Below are positions 18,798 to 30,916 of a stretch of DNA of 64,000 nucleotides, piece by piece (the first letter of the stretch is position 1; each line of letters begins with the position of its first letter). The notes under the pieces were generated by a model that searched no databases, was not told where the DNA came from, and was given only the letters and a program-made list of their open reading frames with translations. This DNA comes from Sepiola atlantica (Eukaryota > Mollusca > Cephalopoda > Sepiida > Sepiolidae): NCBI GenBank assembly GCA_963556195.1, contig OY744525.1, forward strand, positions 58,812,610 through 58,876,609, in the 5' to 3' direction. The position numbers were made by a program, and so were the translations under genes.

Positions 18798-19395
18798 CTA
18801 GTGTTGGGCATCAAGGTTACAGCCCATCAAATCTTGGTCAGTACAAGTTGGTTCATCACTGCAGTTACCGAGGATGTGTTCCATTGTCTGTCTGGGACTT
18901 CTACAAGGGCAGTTGCTTGTTGTTGCTGCTCGCCACCTGTGGAGATTACTGGGTATCCTTACAACCTTCGCTCTTGCTCGGTTCAGGATCACCCAGTTCT
19001 TCCTTTGGAGATCTGCTTCATGTGGCAGATGTTCCCTGGATTCTTGGATAGCTTCGTTGAAGTAGTCATTCCAATAATTCCATTTGTTAATATGGTAGTT
19101 TGGTAATCGTGCAGGGCCAAGGCTCTCTTTGGTCATGAAACTGCTTCTTGATTTCAATCTGCCCCTTGGTTGTCCATGGCCAGATAAGGGGTGTTTTCTA
19201 TCGTTTCCTGTTTGTGGATTTTGGTTCTTACATGGGCGTCTCTTGGATATGGGGAGATGCCATGCCAGCCAATCTGTACACCGCTGGTAGTGAGGTTGGT
19301 CTTAATGTCTCAGTGATTTTGCGACATGCATTATTGAGTTATGGGCTGATTGATTTGGCGTGGCATGATCCAACCCAAACTGCAGCGGAGTATTC
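18798..19395 (-). pseudogene. LINE C-terminal fragment with Cys/His box
   Basis: The minus strand reads RKNWVILNRARAKVVRIPSN, LHRWRAATTSNCPC, then RQTMEHILGNC. 'W..LNRxRxxxG...L.KW......CxC......QTxxHxLxxC' is the conserved C-terminal region of many LINE ORF2 proteins. Upstream sequence to about 19395 continues in broken frames. Confidence 0.6.
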
Positions 19396-20570
19396 AGCAT
19401 AATAGTAACAAAGTGCTAATGCCTTCATAAATAACTATTAATAAACTAGTAAGGAGAGTAGAAAGTTGACCTTAGGTTTACTTTCGGCAACCTCGTAACT
19501 CTCACTCCCATTATTTTGTCCTTTAGTTGTCACATTCCATGAGCGATGTTTGTGACAAAGGAGGAAGAATTTCTGTTTTCTGAGTTGGAATCTATCCATC
19601 TAACACTAATCATTGGCTAGTTTTTGACCTTGAAGTAGTATTTTTTTCGCTCGTTACATCAAGTGGCTACATGACTTGTCTGGAGCGATTTCCATTAAAA
19701 AAAAACTAATGCCAATAGTGGTGTACGCTTTAAAATTGAAAAAAAAACTATGCAATAAAAAGTTTGTAGCAAACTTAAATCGTATTAATTTAGAGTGTTA
19801 TGCTAAATCAGTTGGAGGGGGTTAGGGCTAATACCCTGAAGCTTGCGGTGCCTCTAAAATAATAGAAGTTCCAATTGAGATATTATGCTTGTACCCCTTC
19901 TTAGGGCAGTAATTAAACTGTTGACTGTGTTAGATTTAGCATAATAATTAGAGTGGTCACTGGGAGACCGGGGGTTTAACCCCGGTCGAGTTATACCAAG
20001 AACTAAAAAAATGGTACTTGATACCTCCTTGCTAAACACTCAGTATTATAAGGTGAGAATCAAGAGTAAGTAGAACAATCCAGAGAAAGAAGTAGCACCC
20101 TCCCCTACATCTCGTTGTAGTAGCCAATGAAAAGGGAGCCTTCGGATCGCTATTGACTACAGTCGAACTACCTACCCACCATGTTACAAGCACTGGAATT
20201 AGATGAAGAAACTTAGAGAGAGACTTTAATGACACATTTTCAGGAAGTCTTGAAACCCTTCACCACTTCAGTCTTTGTTCGAATTGTAAAGAGGGGTTCA
20301 AAGCTTGTTGTATGAAGGAAGGTGTTGTTGAGTAGATATCCATCCTTCTGTCCTTGCTAGATATGAAGAAAACGGGTTAACATTGTGCTATAAAGACAAA
20401 CTTCTTCTCTAAAAATTAAATCAGTTTTATTAATACAAATCAATCAATTAATCAAACATGGTCTGGAATGAGTTATGAAAACAGGAACACAAAATTATGT
20501 TGAGTCAGTAGACAGGCATGTACAAGTGAGATTGAGTTCAAGTCTTTCATCTCGTCTCTAACACATGGTT
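19396..20570. other. No feature recognised
   Basis: Mixed sequence with short A/T runs. A symmetric CCGGGGGTTTAACCCCGG patch lies near 19970, and no coding support was found. Confidence 0.4.
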
Positions 20571-20717
20571 AAACAAGCATCTCGCATCCAGCTGTTTTCT
20601 ACATTTTGTTTAATCGGTTTCTTTGTTAGATAAATTTTTTAAATGTTTTACTTCGTCCTTTCTTCATTTTTGAGTTGAAATTAAACAGATAACAACGCGT
20701 AAACACCAGACGTAACA
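20571..20717 (+). repeat. Gypsy 5' LTR, 3' half only
   Basis: AAACAAGCATCTCGCATCCA through CCAGACGTAACA aligns with the last roughly 145 bases of the 3' LTR with scattered substitutions. Sequence upstream of 20571 does not match the 3' LTR, so U3 was lost. Confidence 0.85.
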
Positions 20718-20764
20718 TTTTGCGATGGGAATAGTTTTTTAGAACCACGGTAACGCACATTTAC

Positions 20765-21718
20765 ACCTTCAAAGATAGATTGCACCATACAGCAATTAAT
20801 GCAACAACAATTACGTTTGATGGAATTATTTTCAGAGAGATTCTCAACACCTGCACCATCGCTTTCGGAAACAAAGCTTACGACATCTACAGAATCGGTT
20901 GCACAATCAATCACGGAATTTCATTACAACCCAATGGCTAAATCGCCGTTCTGTACGTGGTTTTCACGCTTTGAGGATCTTTCCCGTCTGGAATTCAAGG
21001 AACAAGATGACTAGAAAGTCAGACTTTTGCTACGGAAGTTTGGACGTCGGAACACGATCGGTATGCAAACTACATACTACCTAAACACCCACGTGACTAC
21101 AACTTCGACGACATAGTGGAGACTCTAAGGCAGATTTTCAGTGAGCAGATTTCGTTATTTAATATGCGTTTCAATTGTCTCAGCATAACGAAGTCTGATT
21201 CGACTGATTTGTCTACTTATGCAAGCATGTGAACAGAGAATGTGAACGGTTTAAAATGTCTTCCATCACCGACGCTCAATTCAAATGTTTAATTTTTGTG
21301 TGTAGTTTGAGATCGGTGAGGGAGGCAGACATTTGCACACAGATTCAGTCAAAAATAGAGCAAAATCCAGAAATTACATTGCAGCAAGTTACTGTGGAAT
21401 TCCAGCGTCTCGTGAATCTAAAGCATGATTCAACTATGGTGCAACAAGCAACAGCATCCACGGTTAACGCAGTCCAAAAACAACATCGGCCCACCTCACC
21501 GACTTCAACATCTGTCAGGCCCCCAACTGCTTGCTGGAACTGTGGCAGCTGGCATTTTGTACGAAACTGTACATTCAAGACACCGCTGTCGCAGCTGCAA
21601 TCAACTGGGACATAAAGAGGTATTTTGCACCTCTCAAGGACAAAAACCGACCCATAATAGACAACCTCACATAACAGGCACCGACAACATCCCAAAACAA
21701 ACACAAACAGTCTGGTAG
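20765..21718 (+). pseudogene. Gypsy gag remnant with zinc knuckles
   Basis: Starts with a helical MQQQLRLMELFSERF segment and continues with a broken capsid-like region (FCTWFSRFEDLS). At about 21530-21570 CWNCGSWHFVRNC is a first zinc knuckle with one residue fewer than the usual CX2CX4HX4C spacing. About 25 codons later, in a different frame, CRSCNQLGHKEVFC is a canonical CX2CX4HX4C. The frame switch between the knuckles shows an indel. Confidence 0.7.
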
Positions 21719-21783
21719 CAACTTTTCTTCCAAACCAAAAATAAAACCGAAAATATGTTGCAGTACAATTGAATAGCTTTCTC

Positions 21784-22177
21784 AGTTCAGCTGCAAGTGG
21801 ATACTGCTTCCGATATTACACTTATATCACAAAACCTATGGGAAACTATAGGCCAGCCTTCATTGACACCAGCAAGTCAGGTAGCACAAAGTGCTTCCGG
21901 GAACTGTGTTCACATCACGGGTCAATTACCCACTACCATTAAAATGAAAAACAAAACGGTCTCAGGTACTGTATACATAGCAAACTCATGCCATAATTTG
22001 ACTTCATCACGCCTGTATTCTTTTAGGGAAATAAATTCCCCTTTTCATTTGCGGACTACATGGAGAAATACGTCTGTTCAGCTTGCTTTCAAAAGCCAGA
22101 CTGGCAAAACTCTGTTTCCAACACAAGAGCCCGTGACGTCACAAACCCCCTATGTGCAGGTGCACCCTGACCCTTGA
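21784..22177 (+). pseudogene. Gypsy aspartic protease remnant
   Basis: LQVDTASDITLIS contains the D-T-A/S active-site triad of retroelement aspartic proteases. Following residues (VAQSASGNCVHITGQL, MKNKTVSGTVYI) fit the beta-rich fold. A stop at about 22175 ends the frame before RT. Confidence 0.65.
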
Positions 22178-22740
22178 CCTGAGGTCTCGTCAACGTGGTG
22201 GCCCTGTCAACGCTTGTGAGCTCCGACTGTGAGAACAGCGCTATTTTGCACTCGATTGTACGGGTTCACCCGCACTAAATCGCGCAAGCCAAACCAAACG
22301 ATCTCCCACACATACGTCCACTCAACATACGTCCGGCCTCGCAGGGCCATTATCCAACAAGAGCAGCATTATTGATCAGACCAAAGACATCATGAAACAA
22401 TTTTCTCTAGTCTTCACAAACAACTTGGGGCGCTGCACTCAGGCAGAGGCCACACTGTACCTTTAACCATTTTCTAAGCCTGTTTTCTGACCCAAACGCC
22501 CAGTGCCATATGCTGCATTGACACTGGTGGACCAGGAACTAAAACGACTTGAGGAAATGAAGGCCATCATACTGGTGACATATTCACGGTAGACAGCACC
22601 CATTGTAGTAGTAAAGATGGTTCAATTCGGTTGTGTGCTGATTTTTCAACTGGTCTCAATGCAACACTAGAGGATCACCAATACCCATTGTTAATCCCAG
22701 ATGATCTCTTCACTATACTTAATGGCGGAACCTGATTTGA
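22178..22740 (+). pseudogene. Gypsy protease-RT linker and early RT, multiply broken
   Basis: No long frame. A segment at about 22620-22740 in mixed frames ([12 protein letters not shown], then a YPL-like piece) corresponds to RT boxes before the YLDD box. Confidence 0.45.
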
Positions 22741-23251
22741 AAAATTAGACCTGCAAGTGGAAGTGGCAGAAACCGCCAGGGAGCTGCTTGCTCTTAACAC
22801 ACACTGTGGATTATTCCAATTCACTCGTTTACCTTTTGGGGTAAAAACAGCCCCTGCAATATTTCAGCAGATCATGGACACAATGCTCACTGGCGTGGAA
22901 AGTGCAGCTGCATACTTAGATGACATCATTGTTGTTGGGCAATCCAAGCAGCAGTTGACAAAACGGATCAGCAAGGTCCTAACACGCATCCAAGACTTTG
23001 GTTTCCGGCCTGAAAAGTACCATTTTTATTTACCTTCCATAAAATACTTGGGATTTATTTTTGATCGTCAAGGTCATCGTCCAAATCCTGCTAATATGGC
23101 AGCCATTCAACACATGCCACCCCCATCGGACGTTAGTAGTCTACGCACATTTCGGGGAATGGTGAGTTACTACGGTAGTTTCTTGCCTTCACTCCATCAA
23201 ATCAAATCACCACTCAATAAACTGTTGACAAAATACACAAAATGGTCTTAG
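22741..23251 (+). pseudogene. Gypsy reverse transcriptase fragment
   Basis: Contains FQFTRLPFGVKTAPAIFQQI, then AAYLDDIIVVG with an intact YLDD catalytic box, then FGFRPEKYHFYL, IKYLGFIFD and a thumb-like RTFRGMVSYYGSFLPSL. All follow Gypsy order. A TAG at 23249 interrupts the frame just before the RNase H region, which continues in the same frame. Confidence 0.8.
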
Positions 23252-23254
23252 CCC

Positions 23255-23990
23255 ATGGACGGTCAGAAATCATTTGACAAAATCAAAACACTCATTAACT
23301 CTGACCTACTGCTCACATATTTTGATCCAAATGAGAAAATAGTCATGACAGCGAATGCAACAAATCATCACGTGGGAGCAGTGATCTCGCATATATTCAC
23401 AGATGGAACTAAGAAAGCTATCATGCATGCAGCCAGATCCCTGACACCCGCTGAATACAATTACAGTCAAGTGGAAAAAGAAGCACTGGCACTGATTTTT
23501 GCTGTGAAGAAATTCCATAAGATGTTGTTCGGGTGTCACTTTACACTTCTGACAGACCACAAGCCACTACTTTCAATATTTGGCTCAAAAAAGGGTATTC
23601 CGGTATATTCAGCCAGACGATTACAACGATTTCGATATACAGTACCGCCGGACAACAGAATTCGGCCAAGCTGATGCCTTGTCACAACTCATCAGTGCAC
23701 AATCAGTTACATATGACGAAACTGTCATCGCTGCCATCAACATCGAGGACAATTTTCAACACACGCTCACAGATTGTATCCGGACAATTCCAGTGACAAG
23801 CATTGATATAAAGCAAGAAACACAACAAGATCCAATGATACACAAAAAGTGCAGATTTCTCCAACATTCACGGCATCCTAACCTCACAGGAGACCTCCAA
23901 CAGTTCAAACGTCGCAGTGGCTCTCTTTCTGTCATTGATGGTTGTTTGATGTTTGCAGATCGTGTAGTTGTTCCCACTAAGCTCAAATAA
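23255..23990 (+). pseudogene. Gypsy RNase H and connection fragment
   Basis: MTANATNHHVGAVISH replaces the usual first catalytic Asp context (DASxxGxGAVLxQ). The region continues with ARSLTPAEYNYSQVEKEALA, where the catalytic Glu is retained, and LLTDHKPLLSIF, which keeps a catalytic Asp. A frame change near 23580-23670 leads into FRYIQPDDYNDFDIQYR and GQADALSQL. Ends at a TAA at 23988. Confidence 0.8.
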
Positions 23991-24780
23991 GCAGTCCTTA
24001 AACAGCTATATTCGGGGCATCCAGGCATTAATCGAATGAATTCACTAGTCCGCAGTGTGGTCTATTGGCCTAACATAGACACAGACATTGAGCGTACTGT
24101 CAAACGTTGTATCCAGTGTATGGAAGCGCAGAAGAATCAACCTTGGATTGTTGATTCTCACTGGACATACCCAGAGCGACCATCATCCAGAATACACATA
24201 GATTTTGCTGGCCCTATCAATGGCCTTAGTTTTCTAGTGGTTGTTGATGCCCATTCCAAATGGCTAGAAGTTTTTTTCAATGCAACCGACTGACACTCAG
24301 TCTACGGTAACAGTACTCAGACGGCTATTTAGTCAACACGGCTTGCTCGAGACTTTAGTCTCAGACAATGGCTCACAATTCACGTCTCAGTCATTCTAAC
24401 AATTCTGCAAATCGTGTTGCATAATACACGTCCGGTCGCCACCCTATCATCCTCAATCCGATGGACGGGCACTGCTAAAAGCAAGGGGAGAGGGAACAAC
24501 AGAGGAGATACTACATGCTTTCTTCCTTTCATATCGAATGACACCAAATGGTGCTTTGAAGTATAATCTGTCACCAGTAGAGGCACTCATGGAATGAAAA
24601 CTCCGTACCATACTGGATGCTTTACGACCCCAGCGACAAAGGCAACAACCAAGCCCTAACAAAACAAAAGCATTTTCAGTTGGCACACCAGTGTTTGCTC
24701 GGAATTACAGACCTGGCAAATGGGTATCAGGCATCATTCGCAAAATAAATAGACAGTTCCTGTATGATGTTTAAGTCAGG
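23991..24780 (+). pseudogene. Gypsy integrase remnant
   Basis: HPGINRMNSLVRSVVYWPNI with a following CIQC gives the HHCC zinc-binding domain. IHIDFAGP carries the first catalytic Asp. VSDNGSQFTSQSF (about 24357) carries the second, and a PPYHPQSDG-like segment precedes the Glu region. Stops at 24291 and about 24398 and a frame change break it. Confidence 0.75.
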
Positions 24781-25043
24781 AGTTAATTCTGGGCACAACA
24801 CAGAAACCAGTTACGTCCCAGATACACTGGAGACAACTTAATTGACAACAGAACAACCATTCCGTTCGATCTGTTAATGGACACATTCGTACTGCCATTT
24901 CCATCACCTCCCAATCAGACAAATACAAATGGGAATTATGAAATACCTCACAGGAGTTGGCCAAAGCACAGTCATACTCGAATAAAACACCTTCAAGTTA
25001 ACCCTAAATGCACTCGGTACAGTTAAAGAATTAAACGGGGAGA

Positions 25044-25319
25044 TGTTAGGGCAGCCTAACAAAACAGAATCGAGTTATTTCCCTTGAATCAAAGAAAAGA
25101 GTTATCGCCCTTGGATAAAAGAAGTCGCCTGCCATGACAGTTGAAAAAGTAAACAGAACGGCTCTCACGATCAAACAAGCATCTCGCGTCCAGCGGTTTT
25201 CTACATTTCATCTAATCGGTGTCTTTGTTAAATAAATTTGTTAAAGGTTTTACTTTGTCCTTCCTTCATTTTTGAGTTGAAATTAAACGGATAACAAAGT
25301 GTAAACACTAGACGTAACA
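25044..25319 (+). repeat. Gypsy 3' LTR, 276 bp
   Basis: TGTTAGG ... GTAACA ends, preceded by a polypurine tract. Its second half is shared with 20571-20717. AAATAAA at about 25230 could serve as the polyadenylation signal. Confidence 0.85.
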
Positions 25320-26097
25320 GGAATAAAGTATGGAATTTTATCCTAAATCATAGAACATAGCTCACCTGGAACTGATGTTCAGACAAATTGCATACAGAAG
25401 CAGCCTAACATCTCTAAACAGATGTAGCACTATGATGGACCAATCCCTTGACTCTCACAGATTATCCGAATGGCTATTCATCATGTTAACAACTTAAGTC
25501 TTATTGCATAGTTGACATGTAGCAGTAGGAAGCATTGCAGTGATGGTGATCTCTTTCTTTTTAATAGTAACAGTTGTAAAAGTTATCAATAATGACAGTA
25601 TACATTAATTTTGAATGTAACAATTGGACCAGACCTAAGAGTCTTTTAGAAAAGGGACTACTACTACTACTACTACATCTACATCTACTACTACTTAAAC
25701 ATAATTTGGGGTAATTTAATTCCTTCTAGAATCAGATACTTACAGAAGGGTCCATGTGAGTGTTACCAACATCCATAAGTGAAAGTAATGCCATGGACGC
25801 GATCAGATTTGAAATTGTCAGTCCGCATCATTATCCACTTAACCATCACTTAACTATGGTCTAAAAATCATAGATAAAAAAAATTGCAGTATGGTGGGGT
25901 TACCTGCTACCTCGGGACTCTCTTCATAATAACAAAGATAAATATGACCCTCCTTATGACAATTTACATAGGGTATTATTTTTACCAAATTTCATGTTCG
26001 TACGTCTAATAGCCAAAAATTAGTTAGCAGACACACAAACAGACAAACGCGTTTATCATATAAGAATGTGATTTGTAACTATGAATAAGCATGTTAA
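25320..26097. other. No gene recognised; (CTA)n tract
   Basis: A short (CTA/CAT)n run lies at 25660-25695. No supported coding feature. Confidence 0.4.
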
Positions 26098-26172
26098 ATG
26101 GACAGTTCCTGTATGATGTTCAAGTCAGGAGTTAATTCTAGGCACAACACAGAAACCGGTTACGTCCCAGAT
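26098..26172 (+). mobile_element. Second fragment of the same Gypsy family
   Basis: GACAGTTCCTGTATGATGTT followed by CAAGTCAGGAGTTAATTC repeats 24752-24822 with few changes. The match ends at GTCCCAGAT. Either a separate insertion remnant or a local duplication. Confidence 0.75.
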
Positions 26173-27894
26173 GCTTTATCATGTTTTGTGGACATTGGTT
26201 TCCCAATACTTTTATAAATCAGCTACTCACAAGAGAGACCACAATAAGGTTTCCACCACCCCTAGTGTAAGTATAGTCATGGAGCTAACATCTTTCAAAC
26301 GCTCAGTTGGTATTGATTTTACCACTGCCACCTCGCATGTCTCTCATTTATTCTTTTCTTCTATTGAGTCTAATTTTCTTCTAATATATAAAGAAAACTC
26401 AGTCTGCATAGTATCTAGCAAATCGATATTTTATTCTACTTAGACAATATTTATTTATTATTGTTGTACCATGTTCTTTGCAATAAAAATGAAAACATAT
26501 TTTGATTCAGTGTCTTTCAAAAAAATGATTATTCCTGACCGGAATATTTGTTAAAATAGAGACATGTTACAATTCAACAATCACCTTGCACATTAATCAT
26601 TAATAAAACATATCATTTTATCTTGACTCTATCTATTTCAGCTATCAGATAAACAATTATATTTGTTTTCAATATATATTAGCCTATTCATTTCTTTAAA
26701 TTATTTATAGTAGGTAAACATTTTTAATTTATGACAACTACTTACATTTTTGTTTTACTGTAATAATGCAAGTGACAGTATATGCAAATAGCTGAGTGTT
26801 GAGTAAATACTTTTTTCTTCTGTTCCCCATGAAACAATTTTAATAACTACAAACTATGTTTAATTGCTGATGCTTTTAACTTAGTATTTCCAAAATTAAG
26901 ATTCAGTTTTTAGTGAGACATTATAAATGATCTGCTTAAATTCATGGATTAATGTATTGCAGTCCCCCGACATGAGAAAACAAAACAATATTTTTTATAA
27001 TCATTTAATTAGCATTACATTGCTGCAAAAACAAGCTTTATGCTCATTAAGCAATGTCATCAACTATTAAAACTTGGAAAAAAAAAACATTTAAATAAAT
27101 AACATAAATTTTGTAACCTTGTAATTTAGGTTATAATAATTAATAACTCGTGAACAAAATAGATGAACTTTCAGCAGAAACGTTTAACAGATTTATTAAA
27201 ACTGAACACAGAATGAAATAATGAGTTAATTGGCCGCTGTACACGATTTGATATTTACAGTCTAAATCCGTGGTCTGTGTTTACTTTCTCTCCAGGCATC
27301 TCTTCATTTCCAAGGGGGATAATTCCGAAATGGTTCAAGGGACGTAATTACGTTTTCTTTAGTTGTCCTAACAATAAACATATTCTCACTTTTGTTACTA
27401 CACAATTTTGGATAATTCTTTAACAGTTATACTTATTCCCTACTTTTTTTCCTTTGCTATTCCGGTTTCCATCTTGAATTTTTGCTGTCATAACGAAACT
27501 ATAAGAATTAATGTATCCTGTTTGTATCTAAGCGTAAAATTACAGAGTTATTTGCTGCAAACGTAATTTCCTATAAGGACGATGAAAGATTTAGCGACTA
27601 ACAATTATTGTTTTCATTTTTGCTCCTAGATTTAAAAAAAATATAATGAAAATATACTGATTGCTTTATACTGTTTGTTTATAGAAACACACAATAAAAA
27701 ATTTACCAACGTCAATGTTTCTTTTTTATAAATACGATGAAAAGGTAATTGTCTAACATTTACTGCTTTGTTTAGCGAAATTAATCCGATTTTGTCCGGG
27801 TGGAGTTAAAATGAATGATATATTTTTTATTTACTTTAATTTTGGAAATCAATTTCTAAACGCCATCCAACACATATCAGCATATAAAATGGAT
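26173..27894. other. AT-rich stretch, no gene recognised
   Basis: No splice-bounded frame or repeat match. Includes an (A)n run at 27078. Confidence 0.4.
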
Positions 27895-27907
27895 GTTAAA
27901 CTGATGT

Positions 27908-27965
27908 CGACTACGACGATGACCATGACGACGGTGACGGTGACGGTGACGGTGATTGTGATGAC
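27908..27965. repeat. Imperfect (GACGGT)n tract
   Basis: GACGGTGACGGTGACGGTGA core within GATGAC-type triplets and hexamers. Confidence 0.85.
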
Positions 27966-28201
27966 TAGTTCATCTCTTGAATATTTTATTTGATCTAAGC
28001 TCTGGCTGTCGGGTAATTATCGTGAATAACACAAATAAAAGGCAAACGATAAGAGAAGTAGTGTGTGTGTGGGGGGGGGAGGGGGTAAATAATTAAAAGA
28101 CAGAAAGAAATAGAAGAAAGAGGGGAAAGAAGAGAAAGAGAAATTTAATATATATATAATAATAATAACAATAATAATAATAATAACAAGCCGCGCATGC
28201 G

Positions 28202-28811
28202 TGGTCCCCCTCTGTATGTAAAATGCAATAAATTTGGGCAATTTGGGGCATTTTTTGACTCCCATTGTACCCCCTGCGGGCGCGAACCAGAATTTTTCTG
28301 AGGTCAAGGATGCCCATTTTATATCCAGAACAATTGTCTCTACATTTTGGTCAAGTTTCAGAAAAATTGAATGGATGGATCAAACGTTATGGGAGAAAAG
28401 AGTCATTTTTTGCCATTTTGGGGACTTTTGACCCCCTGGGGGCGCGAACTAGATGTTTAACAAGGTCAGCGATACTTATTTTCTATTAGGAACAATTGCC
28501 TCCATATTTTGGCCAAGTTTAAGAGAAATTGAATGGATGGATGAAAAGTTATGGGGCAAAAAATGTCATTTTTTGCCATTTTGGGGCCTTTTGACCCCCT
28601 AGGGAGCTAACCAGATTTTTTTTTTAAATCTGAGAATGTCACTTTCTCCCCTGACAAAAGTTACAACTTCATGCAAAATTTCAGAGAAATTCAATGGATG
28701 GTTGCGGAGAAAAATCCGGACGAACAGACGGACGGACGGACAGACGGACGGACGGACGGACGGAAATGCCTCAAAACGTAGGTCTCCCGATTTTATAAAT
28801 CGGGGGACCAA
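28202..28811. mobile_element. TIR element with internal tandem repeats
   Basis: Begins TGGTCCCCC and ends GGGGGACCA. The inside has about two and a half copies of a roughly 170-bp unit containing TTTGACCCCCTGGGGGCGCG and AATGGATGGAT, then a (GACG)n run at 28722-28765. AAT-type triplets flank both sides, so it may have inserted into an (AAT)n tract. No transposase is present, so it is non-autonomous. Confidence 0.6.
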
Positions 28812-28854
28812 TAATAATAATTGTTCTTCTAAGGTGCTTTCGTAAAATCATCTC

Positions 28855-29045
28855 TTTTATTTCTGCTGATTTGATGATCTCTGCTTCCAGGATGCCCAGA
28901 TATTTTTAGTTTACTTATTCACTAAGTCTCGACTGGGCACTTTTATGCCTTCCGTTGTTTTAGGTTTTCCCTTCTTCATCTGAAGTAGTGCACCCTTTTC
29001 CATTCCAAATTTAATTCCGGCTGAAGTTTCTGCTAATGATTGTTA
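28855..29045 (-). pseudogene. R4/Dong-like LINE fragment (post-RT region)
   Basis: Minus-strand translation FGMEKGALLQMKKGKPKTTE closely parallels FGIEKCALLEIKRGKLETTE of the copy at 61991-63367, followed by a decayed 'YLGVLEA' counterpart. Same family, different locus. Confidence 0.65.
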
Positions 29046-29079
29046 GTATATCTAGATTCGGTTTGTTATTTTTACAAAT

Positions 29080-29775
29080 ACAGGGTGGTCGCTAGAAAAA
29101 CGAGAAATTTGTAAAAATGTTTACATAAAGTCAAGTGATATCAAAATGTTCTGCTCAAAAACATGCCATCACTTTAGTTGATCAGCTCCAATATAAACAC
29201 AAATTCCCTTTTTATTGTAAACTATATTGTTTAACTCGATTTTGCGGCAATTTAAAAAAATTTAAATTTATATTCATACTTAGTTAAGTTTTTCTTCTTA
29301 AAATTTTCATTATGACTAAAGTAATGTATGTTAGCATGGACACATTGTGAGTAACATTTGCGTATCTTGTCACAAAAAACAGTTGATGTGTGAGCACATG
29401 TGGTGGTCCTCAACACATAAGGATGGGTTGAAAATGCAGAGTGGTCGCTAGAAAAGCAAGAAATTTGTCAAACGTTAATTTATCTTTTACAAAGAATGAC
29501 TTTTAAAGTTTTTCACAGATGCTCAAAATGTCGCCCGTGCACTTCATAGCAGCATTTTAGCCTAGAAATCCAAGCCCATGTGGCGTATTGAAGAGTAACC
29601 TGTGGGATATCATACCACACTCTTGCCAATCATGTTTCCAAATCATCAATAGAGTTTATATTGCATCGACATTTCCGAGTTTGTGCTAATAACAAGCTCC
29701 AAACACAGTAATCTATGCCATTTAAGTCTGTTTTTATTTAGGGCCAATCCTTCGGTGCAATGAAATCAGGAGTAG
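29080..29775 (-). mobile_element. Mariner-like transposase C-terminal remnant
   Basis: The minus strand reads LNGIDYCVWSLLLAQ, then a helix with VWYDIPQVTLQYATWAWISR and ending GRHFEHL. This corresponds to the 'L.PLDYxxWS.L ... W..IP....RxA......RL......G..E' end of mariner-type transposases. GTGGTCGCTAGAAAA(A/G)C(G/A)A at about 29086 and 29441 is probably the element's terminal sequence, present twice in the same direction. Confidence 0.5.
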
Positions 29776-30149
29776 ATTTGACGTGATTTATTTTTTTATC
29801 TGTAAATTTGTATGATTTTTCATGTACTAACGAGTCACCGCTTATCTAGGCTCAAAGACCACTCGAGGATAAGGGTTAATAAGTTTGTCAGGTGGACGAT
29901 GAGACAACACCGTGAGGATTGGTAACGATGGTTGAAATTGGGCAGAATTTGATTATTTAAGAGTACGGCTCAAAATTGAAAACGACCACGTTGTAGTCAG
30001 CTGGGAAGCAACCCCGTGGTATTGTGTTCCACAGATGAGTAGTTCTTGGAAAGAAACTTTGCTCATAGAAGTTCCGTTTAGTTTTAGGTACACAAAGGAA
30101 GAAAGGGAAATTATTTATAGTGGTTGTAGCTGGACGCTCTGGCCTGTCG

Positions 30150-30285
30150 CCATTGTCCGGTCGGGTTGTCTCAGAAAGTAAGCAATAAACTTACTCCACT
30201 CCAAAGAGGGGAGGCAAGGCCTGGGAGGGTGGACCTCCTAGAACTACCCAGGAGAGTATACCTCAGTCCGACAGATAAAAGGCCA
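30150..30285 (-). mobile_element. U2-SINE subfamily A, partial, minus strand
   Basis: AGTAAGCAATAAACTTACTC and GGAGGCAAGGCCTGGGAGGG are the reverse complement of the central block of the copy at 11768-12100, followed by GGACCTCCTAGAACT. The U2 head is decayed to a GGCCTTTTATCTG-like remnant. Confidence 0.65.
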
Positions 30286-30484
30286 CCGAAATGGCCCAGT
30301 TCCTGCCAGACTGATTGTCGAGAACGAATCTTCGATTGGTATTACCCAGTCCGAAGTCTCTAAGCAACTGATGTTACAAAAAGACTGACTGTCTGGGGTT
30401 GACTCAGGTATTTAATTCCTTCGTACCGCAGGAATATGTAGCACAAGGTTGGAAGGTGGGGGAGAGTCAAGCCAGCGCCCATAA

Positions 30485-30668
30485 AGAAGAAGCACTCTGG
30501 ATTATAAAAAATTACCTGGACAGCCCCGTTGGCATTCCCCGGTCAGGGCGCCTCAGGCAGAAAGCAATAAACTTACTCCACCCCAAAGAGGGGAGACAAG
30601 GCTTGGGAAGGTTGACCTCCTAGGACTACCTAGGACTAATATGTCAGCTCGACAGATAAAAGGCCACC
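30485..30668 (-). mobile_element. U2-SINE subfamily A, second partial copy
   Basis: CAGCCCCGTTGGCATTCCCC followed by AAGCAATAAACTTACTCCAC and GACCTCCTAGGACT repeats the order of the copy at 30150-30285, including the GACAGATAAAAGGCCACCGA end. The pair is about 370 bp apart, with CAACTGA(T/C)G(T/C)TACA and GGGGTTGACTCA also shared, so a local duplication is likely. Confidence 0.65.
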
Positions 30669-30839
30669 GAAATGGCCCATCTCCTAAGCAACTGACGCTA
30701 CAGAAAGATTGCACGTGCTGGGGTTGACTCAATACTGAGAAGCATATGCTTCCATTATTTTCTATGAATGGAAGAGTCCAAAGTCAGTTATAGGTACGGT
30801 ACCATAACAGGAAGAGAAGAAAGCATCCCTCCATATGAC

Positions 30840-30916
30840 ATTGCATTTCCTAGGTATGTTGTTTGGTGGCATAATGGCTATGATAAAAATGTAGTGAAAG
30901 TAGAGATGACCCATTA
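30840..30916 (-). pseudogene. R4/Dong-like LINE RT fragment
   Basis: In mixed minus frames the sequence resembles SLSPLLFIIAMMPLNN around the RT box of the 62-kb element, with a TTTATCATAGCCATTATGCC match. Confidence 0.45.

Larger units (their letters stand above)
20571..25319 (+). mobile_element. Ty3/Gypsy LTR retrotransposon, decayed, 5' LTR truncated
   Basis: Order is LTR (partial), gag, protease, RT, RNase H, integrase, LTR. The 3' LTR (25044-25319) begins TGTTAGG after a purine tract (AAACGGGGAGA) and ends GACGTAACA. The 5' LTR survives only as 20571-20717, ending CCAGACGTAACA. The two LTRs differ at many positions, so the insertion is old. The coding region has at least three frame changes and several stops, so it cannot make an intact polyprotein. 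Domain order RT-RNase H-integrase is that of Gypsy-type elements. Confidence 0.85.
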
